DNA from: Modicisalibacter sp049808615
Lineage (GTDB): Bacteria; Pseudomonadota; Gammaproteobacteria; Pseudomonadales; Halomonadaceae
NCBI RefSeq assembly: GCF_049808615.1
Contig: NZ_JBNCAN010000008.1
Span: 62,001-126,000 of the forward strand
Length of the DNA stretch: 64,000 nt
Direction: 5' to 3'
In this document: piece by piece, positions 1 through 7,046 of the stretch
Layout of the letters: each line of letters starts with the position of its first letter
Numbering within the stretch: position 1 is the first letter of the stretch
Program-made: the position numbers and the translations under genes
The notes under the pieces: model-generated
Seen by the model: the letters and a program-made list of their open reading frames with translations, nothing else
Databases searched by the model: none
What the model was told of the DNA's origin: nothing

Positions 1-13
1 TCGCAAGATTCCC

Positions 14-1090
14 ATGCTGAGCTTCGAATATCGTGGACGCTGGCGCCTGGCTCAAGCCTTCGACAATCTGGAGAAGGCTCGCGCTCAGCATCGCATCGCC
101 CAGGCCACCGGCCTATCTCGTCTCAAGGCCTTGACTGCCTACCTGGCGGAGCAATCCGGCACTCTGGTCGCGGACGCCGCCGGCGGGCTACGCGCCGAGA
201 TCCTGGTGGAGCGCTCACAGCAGGCGATGGACGCGCTGGCCGACCAGATCCAGCATCTCGCCCAGGCAGTCACCAGCGGGCAGACAGAACGGCGCGCGGC
301 GCTAAGAACCAAGGCCGATCTTCTGGCCAATGCGCTGCGCCTTTATCGCACCGCGCTGGATGCCTATGCTCAGGTAGGCCGCAGCCATGCCCAGTTGCTC
401 AAGGCAGTGCAACACTGGGAGGCCATCAGCGCCGATCACGCCGACCGCGACACGCGTCTACGCCTGGGCCCCGGGCGACGTGGCCTGCGTATCCGCGAAC
501 ACGTGATTGCGCTGGACGACACGGCCAAGGCCCAGGTATGCAAGCATCTCGATCGGCACATCAAGGCGACGGAGGCTGATCGTGAGCAGCGCCGCAATCC
601 TCATCTGATCGATCGGGATCGATTACTGGCGGCCGGTATGGACGCAGGAAAACGCCTGGCCATCGAGATCGCCCTGGCGCTGGAACCCCACATTAATCTC
701 TCGCGCCCCCAGGTGCAGCGGGCCATCAACGGCTCGAATGCGGCGGATTTCGGTCAGCTCGAGCCCAATCTATCGGCGGCAGCGAAGGCGGCACTAGGGG
801 CGGCCATGGTGCGGGAAATCGATGTCGATCTATCACGCACCGCGGAGTCTCTGGCCCTGGCACTGGTGCGTCATTATCGGGTCGAGCTCGATCCGGGGGC
901 CAAGGCGTTTCTCATCAAGCAGTATGGCGCTCGGGAAACGACCCTGAACATGCTGTCCAATTATCTTTCCAACACGGCACGCAGCGAGGTCCGCAATGTC
1001 AGTTATCTCAGCCAGCGGCCGGCGGTGGTGAGCGCCCCTCACCGACATTGGTACAGAGCACTGGTACAGGCACGGCGCGCACTCAAATGA
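14..1090 (+). CDS. Hypothetical helical protein, possibly 5'-truncated by the window edge
   Basis: I do not recognise this 358-residue protein. It is soluble-looking, with no signal peptide or membrane segment, and is rich in Ala, Leu, Arg and Gln. Residues 15 to about 130 read as long charged helices that could form a coiled coil. The C-terminal tail is basic. No catalytic motif stands out. No ribosome binding site precedes the ATG at 14, and the frame stays open to the first base of the window, so the true start may lie upstream. Its stop is 6 bases from the stop of the convergent ABC1 kinase gene. Third-position GC bias looks coding. The function is unknown. Confidence 0.6.
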   Translation: MLSFEYRGRWRLAQAFDNLEKARAQHRIAQATGLSRLKALTAYLAEQSGTLVADAAGGLRAEILVERSQQAMDALADQIQHLAQAVTSGQTERRAALRTKADLLANALRLYRTALDAYAQVGRSHAQLLKAVQHWEAISADHADRDTRLRLGPGRRGLRIREHVIALDDTAKAQVCKHLDRHIKATEADREQRRNPHLIDRDRLLAAGMDAGKRLAIEIALALEPHINLSRPQVQRAINGSNAADFGQLEPNLSAAAKAALGAAMVREIDVDLSRTAESLALALVRHYRVELDPGAKAFLIKQYGARETTLNMLSNYLSNTARSEVRNVSYLSQRPAVVSAPHRHWYRALVQARRALK

Positions 1091-1096
1091 GCGGTA

Positions 1097-2350
1097 TCAG
1101 GAAGAAGCACGCTGCGCCCAGGCAATCAGCGGCTGACTGCGGGCGTGCATGTCCAGTCGCGCCTGCAACCTCACCAGGTTCCAGTAATGGCCGTTGAGTG
1201 CCCGGGACAGCAATAGCGTATCCGCCGGTGGCTGCAAGCGATCCATTGCCGCCCAGACCCGAGGGCTGAGATCGCGGAGGCGCCGATGTACCCGGACATC
1301 ACCGAAATCCTGTAGTCCCGGCGCAAACAGCGGTGCAATGGCCTCCGCCGATTCACGGTACAGCGCCAACGGGGCGCCCTCCCCCTGGCGCCCGCCCATC
1401 TTGCGCAGTGCGGTATCCATGGCCATGGCGTCCTGTTCCAGAGTCGCCTGCAGCAATTCGACCATCTGCAATAAACGGGAGTCCGGTACCGGGATTACCG
1501 CACCCAGATCATAGAGGATCAGCCGACCCTGGTCGTCACAGGCAAAATTGCCCGCATGAGGATCCGCGTGCAGTTCGCCGTGGGTGAATAACTCCTCAGT
1601 CAACCAATCTGCCAGATGAATAGCGACTTGCTGACGCAAATCGTCATTTGCTGCTTCGATATCCCGCAGCGGCGTGCCGGGAACATAGCGCATGGCAAGC
1701 ACCTGCTCACCGCTCAGGGACCTCAATGGTTCAGGGATGGTCAGCCAATCGAGATGCGCATAGCGCTCACGATAACGTGCCAAAGCCGTAGCTTCCGCGC
1801 GATAATCGAGCTCACCGCGCAGACTTTCCGCCAACTCCTCGAACAGTGCATCGAGCCTTGCCTGAGGGACCTTGAACCATCGGCCAAGACGCATGATACG
1901 CCGCACCTGAGCCAGATCGCTCTCCAGCACCGCCGCCAGCCCTGGATATTGCACCTTGAGCACGACGGTGCTCCCCTCCTGGGTCCGAGCACGATGCACC
2001 TGGCCCATGGAAGCACTGGCAAACGGGGTGGTTTCTATATCTGCGAAAACGCGATCAGGATCACCATACTGAATGTCCAGGCTCTCGCGAATTCGAGGCC
2101 AGGGCATCGGCTCTGCCTGACGCTGCAGGCGAGCCAGTTCATCGGCGAGATCCGCCGGCAATAGATCGTCCCACTGAGAGATGATCTGGGCCAACTTCAT
2201 GGCGGGCCCCTTGAGTTCCGACAAGCCTTCGAATAGCGCTTCGCCCAGCGCGCGCCAATCGGTCTGACCACCAAGCCGACTCCGTAGCATGGCTCCGCCG
2301 GTTCTTGCACCAAGTCCCAGCAGTCGTCGAGATCTTCCACGCTCGCGCAT
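1097..2350 (-). CDS. ABC1/AarF/UbiB-family atypical protein kinase
   Basis: A 417-residue member of the ABC1 (UbiB/COQ8-like) kinase family, which is linked to ubiquinone or lipid metabolism. Visible family motifs are a degenerate KxGQ (KLAQ, about residue 52), the Ala-rich loop ASASMGQVHRA (about 110), the ATP-binding Lys in VVLKVQYPG (about 132), the catalytic loop HGELHADPHAGNF (257-269) and the metal-binding YDLG (Asp about 281). It lacks the C-terminal membrane helices of E. coli UbiB, so it is probably the soluble ABC1 paralogue rather than ubiB. The frame can also start at an ATG at 2374; neither start has a good ribosome binding site. Nested palindromes lie just upstream. It follows the broken mgtE on the same strand. 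Confidence 0.85.
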   Translation of the reverse strand: MRERGRSRRLLGLGARTGGAMLRSRLGGQTDWRALGEALFEGLSELKGPAMKLAQIISQWDDLLPADLADELARLQRQAEPMPWPRIRESLDIQYGDPDRVFADIETTPFASASMGQVHRARTQEGSTVVLKVQYPGLAAVLESDLAQVRRIMRLGRWFKVPQARLDALFEELAESLRGELDYRAEATALARYRERYAHLDWLTIPEPLRSLSGEQVLAMRYVPGTPLRDIEAANDDLRQQVAIHLADWLTEELFTHGELHADPHAGNFACDDQGRLILYDLGAVIPVPDSRLLQMVELLQATLEQDAMAMDTALRKMGGRQGEGAPLALYRESAEAIAPLFAPGLQDFGDVRVHRRLRDLSPRVWAAMDRLQPPADTLLLSRALNGHYWNLVRLQARLDMHARSQPLIAWAQRASS

Positions 2351-2364
2351 AATGATACAAACCT

Positions 2365-2403
2365 TGTACGGCATTTATATCAGCGTACACCCGATCGGGT
2401 ATA
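2365..2403. promoter_or_regulatory. Overlapping inverted repeats, candidate operator upstream of the ABC1 kinase
   Basis: Two palindromes overlap here. One has arms TGTACG and CGTACA (2365-2370 and 2384-2389) separated by 13 bases. The other is TACACCCGATCGGGTATA (2386-2403), an 18-base palindrome with one mismatched pair. They lie between the mgtE stop and the kinase start and enclose an AT-rich GATATAAAT that could be a minus-strand -10 box. This is the layout expected of a dimeric repressor site. No regulator gene is adjacent. Confidence 0.35.
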
Positions 2404-2413
2404 AAAGGTATGC

Positions 2414-3040
2414 TCAGATATTCGACATCAGCAGCGTGGCGATACCAAAATAGATCAGCACTCCGCAAGCGTCGATCATGGTCGTGACCAGGGGGCCGGA
2501 AGCAGTGGCCGGGTCCCAGCCCAGACGGTTGAGTACGAAAGGCAAGCATAAACCCAGCAGGCTGCCGGACAGCACGATAATGGTCATACTCATGGCCACC
2601 ACCAGCATGAGCATTTCCCCTCCCCGCATGAAGCCGATCGGCGATACGGCCAGCGCCATGGTCAGCCCCAGACCAGCGGCAATCAACAGCTCGCGACCCA
2701 ACAGCTTGCCCCAGTCCTTGAGGGCGATATCGCCAGTGGCCAGGCCCCGAACGGTCAGTGTCGACGCCTGGGCGCCAGCGTTACCACCGCTGTCGATCAG
2801 AAGCGGCAGAAAGAACACCAGCGCCACTTGGGCAGCGATGAGATCCTCGAAGTAGGCAATGCCGGCGCCGGAAAACAGGTTGCCAAACACCAGCAGTACC
2901 AGCCAGACGATACGCTTGCGGTACAGGCTCCATAAAGAAGTGCGGCCGACACCGTTTTCGAGCATGCCCACCGAGGCGCCCTTGTGAATATCCTCAGTGG
3001 CTTCTGCCTGAACCACGTCCAGCACATCGTCATGGGTCAC
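2414..3040 (-). pseudogene. mgtE: MgtE magnesium transporter, C-terminal membrane fragment (frameshifted)
   Basis: The 208-codon 3' part of mgtE. It begins inside the second CBS domain (DDVLDVVQAEATEDI) and carries about five hydrophobic segments that form the Mg2+ channel, including the family motif SGGNAGAQASTLTVRGLA. In intact MgtE this frame continues directly from the upstream fragment. Here the upstream frame ends at TGA 3037-3039, and this frame can only restart at a GTG at 3038-3040 that overlaps that stop. No ribosome binding site supports an independent start. It is therefore most likely the tail of a broken gene or the product of a sequencing error. Re-initiation at the GTGA overlap, giving a split transporter, is less likely. 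Confidence 0.8.
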
Positions 3041-3783
3041 GAGCCGACCATTCGTTCCTCTTCATCCACCACGGGCACCGCCAGTAGATCGTAGCGTGCC
3101 ACCAGACGCGCCACCTCTTCTCGACGTGTATCGACCTGGGTGTGGATCACATCCTTGATCATCAAATCGTCGATATAGGCGCTGGGACGCGCGATCAATA
3201 GTTGCCGAAGCGACCAGGTTCCCGCGAGTTGGCCGCGATCGTCGAGAATATAGAGTTGATAAACGGTCTCCGCGTCCGGTGCGGTTTCGCACACACGCGT
3301 CAGCGCCTGGGAAACGGTCAGACCACTAGGGATGGCAACATAGTCGGAGGTCATCACCGCTCCAGCCGTACCTTCCTCATAGCTTGCCAGACGCCTTAGC
3401 TCTTCTCGCTTGCGGTGGGCCATACGCCGCAACAGTGCCTCACGACGATCTATCTCCAACAGGTTGTACAGGTCCGCTCGATCGTCCGCGCTCATTTCCT
3501 CGAGAATCTCGAGCAATGCCTGATCGGAAAGTTGATCGACCAAGGACTTTTGCAACCAGTTGGGCAAATGGCCGTATACATGAGAACGACGTATCAGAGG
3601 CAAATTCTCGAGCAGCACCAGGGCGCCGGCCATATCGTCCTGCTGGTCGACAAGCTCTTCCAGCAGCTCGGCGATATCTGCGGCACGCACCTCTCCCAAA
3701 AGCGCTGCAAGCTCCTCGGAATCCTGCTCCAACGCAGTGAGCACGATGGCCTTGTGATCCGGTTGGTTATCGCCTCTGGTCAT
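3037..3783 (-). pseudogene. mgtE: MgtE magnesium transporter, N-terminal cytoplasmic fragment (frameshifted)
   Basis: The 248-residue N-terminal half of MgtE: a helical superfamily N domain (about 1-135, rich in acidic leucine repeats) followed by CBS domain 1 (from MTSDYVAIPSG) and most of CBS domain 2. These domains sense cytosolic Mg2+ and gate the channel. Translation stops after RMVGS, where the family reads on into a short hydrophobic stretch and then DDVLDVV. Adding one base at GGCTCGTGACC restores a continuous protein of normal length (about 455 residues), which marks a single-base deletion. The ATG at 3783 is preceded by GAGAG. An upstream TTG at 3795 is less likely. Confidence 0.85.
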
Positions 3784-3871
3784 GACATCTCTCAATTAGC
3801 GTGCAAATAATCATTGTAGCAATGAAAGCTTTTTCGAAGCGGAGATCTCATCGTATTCATTCGAGAAAACA

Positions 3872-3888
3872 CGAACCTTCAAGGTTCG
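3872..3888. repeat. Short perfect inverted repeat between mgtE and topB
   Basis: CGAACCTT and AAGGTTCG flank a single central C. The site lies in the 197-base gap between the divergent mgtE and topB starts. It could be an operator or a small hairpin. Nothing else in the gap is recognisable apart from the ribosome binding site of topB. Confidence 0.3.
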
Positions 3889-3980
3889 CTGCATCGACGT
3901 TGCTCTGGCCAGCTGCTTGCAATACTGGAAGAATATCCACTCTTCGCCTTTACTTGTTCACTCTTCCCAGGATGTTAGGC

Positions 3981-5969
3981 ATGCGCGTGATCATCGCCGA
4001 AAAACCCAGCCTGGCCCGGGCCATCGCCGATGCGCTGCCCGGCCCAGTGAAACGCAGCGACGGGGCCATCCAGGTTGGCGATACCATCGTCAGCTGGTGT
4101 CTGGGGCACTTGCTGGAGCAGGCCGCCCCAGATGCCTACGACCCTCGCTACAAGCAGTGGCGGCTCGATCACCTGCCCATCGTGCCTGACAGTTGGAAAC
4201 TTATACCTCGAAGTAAAGCGCGGGGCCAACTCAAGGTATTACGGGGGCTGTTCAAGCAAGCCGACGAAATCCTGCATGCCGGCGACCCGGATCGAGAAGG
4301 CCAGCTGCTGGTACAGGAGGTCATCGAATACCTCGGCTGGAAAGGTCCGGTCGGCCGATTGCTGATCAATGACCTCAACCCGCCGGCGGTCAAGCAGGCC
4401 CTTGCCCGACTCGAGGACAATCGCGTTTATCAGCCGCTTTATCGTGCTGCGGAGGCGCGCTCCCGGGCCGACTGGCTGTACGGCATCAATCTATCCCGAG
4501 CCTGGACGCTGACCGGACGGCAGGCGGGTCACGATGGCGTGCTCTCGGTAGGCCGGGTGCAGACCCCGGTGCTGGGACTGGTGGTGCGTCGGGATCAGGA
4601 AATCGCCCGTTTCGTGCCGCGTCCCTTTCATGTGCTGTGGGCGGATTTCAAGGTCGAGCAGGGTACCGTTCGTGGCTGGTGGCAACCCGACGAGCGGCAC
4701 CCCCTGGATGATCAAGGCCGGCTACTTCAGCGCGGCCCAGCAGACACTCTGGCCGCGCGGCTACCGGGCGCCGAGGGCGTGCTCTCGAAACTGGACACCC
4801 GCACCAAGCGCCAGGCTCCGCCACTGCCCTATTCGCTATCGGCCTTGCAGGTCGATGCGGCCCGACGCTACAAGCTCTCGGCCAAGGCAGTACTCGATAC
4901 TTGTCAATCGCTTTACGAACGCCACCGCCTGATCACCTATCCTCGCTCCGACTGTCGCTATCTGCCTGAAGCCCACCTGTCGGAGGCAAGCAAGACGCTG
5001 CGGGGCGCCTGCACCGATGATCCCACCTTGTCGAGCTGGCTCGCCGGGGCGGATTTCACACTGCGCTCCAAGGCCTGGAACGACAAGCAGGTTGGCGCTC
5101 ACCACGCGCTTGCACCCACCGGTCTGCGCCCGGACTTCACGCGTCTCTCCGCCAGTGAAGCAAACGTTTTCCGACTCATCGCTCGTAACGTGCTGGCGCA
5201 GTTCTATCCCGCCCTGCAGACCCGTGAAATCAAGGCAGAATTCAGCGTGCTGGACGAACGGTTCCGCGCCCAGGGTCAGGAGATTCTCGTGCCCGGCTGG
5301 AAGCCGCTCTTCACCACCCGGGATGAGGTACCACCTTTGCCATCGATGCGGGAAGGTGAGCCCGCCAGGGTGATCGATCAGGCGGTGGAAGACCGGGAGA
5401 CCCGTCCGCCGGAACCCTTCACCGATGCCAGCCTGATCAAGGCAATGATGAATATCGCCCGTTACGTCGACGACCCGGCGGTCAAGCGCACCCTGCGCGA
5501 CACGGACGGTTTGGGCACCGAAGCCACCCGCGCCGGCATCATCGAGACGCTGCTCGATCGCCGCTATCTGGTGCGCCAGGGTAGCGCGCTGCGAGCCTCC
5601 CGCACCGGTCAAGCCTTGATCAACGCCTTGCCGGATGCCGCGACCCGCCCCGAGCGCACAGCGCTATGGGAACAACGCCTGCGGGCCATTGCCGAGGGTG
5701 ATGATCAGGCAGCGCCGTTCATGACCAATTTAGTCGCCGATCTGCACACGCTGCTGGCCAGCGCCGATGTGGCGCGCATGCGTCAAGCGCTGAGCAGCGC
5801 CGAAGGCTTCGAGGTCGCACCGGCCAAACGTGGACGCGGCAAGACCTCTCGAAGAAGTAGCAACGCCGCTTCCCGCAAAAGCACGTCAAGTAAAGGCGCC
5901 ACGGACACGTCTGGAGCGGCCAAGCGCGCCCCACGCGGCAACCGCCGCGCCAAGACGACGAACTCATGA
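3981..5969 (+). CDS. topB: DNA topoisomerase III
   Basis: A type IA topoisomerase of 662 residues that passes single strands during decatenation and recombination. The TOPRIM domain opens the protein (MRVIIAEKPSLARAIA), with the acidic DPDREGQ motif near residue 100. The catalytic Tyr is about residue 320 in LITYPRSDCRYL. The C-terminus is a Lys/Arg/Ser-rich unstructured tail of about 50 residues, probably for DNA binding. The open frame extends upstream to 3801, but the family N-terminus and an AGGA at 3969-3972, eight bases before the ATG, fix the start at 3981. Its last four bases overlap the panE start (ATGA). Confidence 0.95.
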   Translation: MRVIIAEKPSLARAIADALPGPVKRSDGAIQVGDTIVSWCLGHLLEQAAPDAYDPRYKQWRLDHLPIVPDSWKLIPRSKARGQLKVLRGLFKQADEILHAGDPDREGQLLVQEVIEYLGWKGPVGRLLINDLNPPAVKQALARLEDNRVYQPLYRAAEARSRADWLYGINLSRAWTLTGRQAGHDGVLSVGRVQTPVLGLVVRRDQEIARFVPRPFHVLWADFKVEQGTVRGWWQPDERHPLDDQGRLLQRGPADTLAARLPGAEGVLSKLDTRTKRQAPPLPYSLSALQVDAARRYKLSAKAVLDTCQSLYERHRLITYPRSDCRYLPEAHLSEASKTLRGACTDDPTLSSWLAGADFTLRSKAWNDKQVGAHHALAPTGLRPDFTRLSASEANVFRLIARNVLAQFYPALQTREIKAEFSVLDERFRAQGQEILVPGWKPLFTTRDEVPPLPSMREGEPARVIDQAVEDRETRPPEPFTDASLIKAMMNIARYVDDPAVKRTLRDTDGLGTEATRAGIIETLLDRRYLVRQGSALRASRTGQALINALPDAATRPERTALWEQRLRAIAEGDDQAAPFMTNLVADLHTLLASADVARMRQALSSAEGFEVAPAKRGRGKTSRRSSNAASRKSTSSKGATDTSGAAKRAPRGNRRAKTTNS

Positions 5970-6859
5970 AAGACACAACGCTGATTCTCGGTCCCGGCGC
6001 CCTGGGGCGGCTGTTGGCCACGCATCTGACAAGTCAGGCGCCTCTGGCGCTGGTGGGACGTCGCAATGCCTCCGATCCATTGTCGCTGATCACCCCAGAG
6101 GGCGAGCGCCTGAGTTGCAAGGTGGCGCGTATCACCGTCGATCAAGTCCCGCGACAACCGGCGGTGGTGCACCTGACCACCAAGGCCTACGACACACAAA
6201 ACGCCTTGAACGGGCTGGCGCCCCACATCGCCCCCGTCACGCCCCTGGTGCTGTGGCAAAACGGCTTTCGAGTGCAGGAACCGCTGACCCGACATTGGCA
6301 AGGCCCGGTGCTGTGCGCCACTACGACGGAAGGCGCCTACACCCAAGGCGAGAGCGGCGTGGTGCACGCCGGGCGCGGGCATACCTTCATCGGTCATCTC
6401 GATGGACGCCACCGCGATCTCGCCACCCGGATCGCCACCGTGCTGAGCCAAGCCGGCCTGGCCGCCACCCCCTGTGACGATATCCGCCAACGTCTCTGGC
6501 ACAAGCTCGCCGTCAACGCCGCCATCAACCCGCTGGTGGCGCGCTATCGGATTCGCAACGGCCAACTGCGCGACCGCCCTTTCCGGCCTATGGTCGCAGC
6601 CCTCATCGACGAACTTGATTCAATCATGCGGGCAGAAAACATCCCGCCCCCCGAGGACGGCTGGGACATCATGATCTGGAAGGTAATCGACGCTACAAGT
6701 AACAACCGCGCCTCGATGCTGCAAGACGTGCTGGCTGGCCGCCCCACCGAACGCGACGCCATTCTCGGGCCGCTGCTCGAGGCGGCCGAACGCCATGATA
6801 TTGCCACGCCGCATCTCATCGATGCCACTGCTTCTTTGGAAGCGTCCGTGGGGCGCTAG
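5966..6859 (+). CDS. panE: 2-dehydropantoate 2-reductase (ketopantoate reductase)
   Basis: Reduces ketopantoate to pantoate with NADPH in pantothenate and CoA synthesis. It has 297 residues, the usual family length. The N-terminal dinucleotide fold shows GPGALG (residues 9-14). The conserved Lys is in TTKAYD (about 73), and the catalytic segment WHKLAVNAAINPL and the substrate-binding NNRASMLQD lie in the helical C-terminal domain. It overlaps topB by four bases and is probably translated from the same message. Some ApbA/PanE paralogues have other 2-oxoacid substrates, so the exact substrate is inferred. Confidence 0.85.
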   Translation: MKDTTLILGPGALGRLLATHLTSQAPLALVGRRNASDPLSLITPEGERLSCKVARITVDQVPRQPAVVHLTTKAYDTQNALNGLAPHIAPVTPLVLWQNGFRVQEPLTRHWQGPVLCATTTEGAYTQGESGVVHAGRGHTFIGHLDGRHRDLATRIATVLSQAGLAATPCDDIRQRLWHKLAVNAAINPLVARYRIRNGQLRDRPFRPMVAALIDELDSIMRAENIPPPEDGWDIMIWKVIDATSNNRASMLQDVLAGRPTERDAILGPLLEAAERHDIATPHLIDATASLEASVGR

Positions 6860-6901
6860 CGAGCGCAGCAAGCCTCAGCAAAACGAGGCAAACAATAGCC
6901 A

Positions 6902-6920
6902 GGGCTAAGCCCGCTCCTGT
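6902..6920 (-). repeat. REP-like half element
   Basis: The minus strand reads ACAGGAGCGGGCTTAGCCC, a GGAGC head followed by a small GGGCT/AGCCC hairpin. This resembles repetitive extragenic palindromes of pseudomonads. The better-formed inverted pair at 38616-38678 shares the AGGAGC head. It lies in the convergent gap between panE and ppc. Confidence 0.4.
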
Positions 6921-6959
6921 GGGCTAACGCATTTCCCACATCCCTGTGGGTCACAAGGC

Positions 6960-7017
6960 GGAAACCAATGAGAACGCGGAGTTTACGTTAGTAAATGAGC
7001 ATTTCGAATTGGTTTCC
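6960..7017. repeat. 58-base imperfect palindrome between panE and ppc
   Basis: GGAAACCAAT and ATTGGTTTCC are 10-base perfect outer arms. The inside folds further: TTTAC pairs with GTAAA around a GTTA loop, with partial pairing of GAGAACGC and GCATTTC between. It lies in the 187-base convergent gap beside smaller hairpins (CCCACA/TGTGGG; GCCTC/GAGGC). It may act as a bidirectional terminator or be a dispersed palindromic repeat. Confidence 0.5.
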
Positions 7018-7046
7018 AACACAGCATGGCTGAAGCGCAGCCCGTT

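Noticed and set aside
3801..3980. 60-codon N-terminal extension of topB
   Set aside because: The family starts at MRVIIAEKPS, and a ribosome binding site lies just before 3981; the extension crosses the promoter gap.
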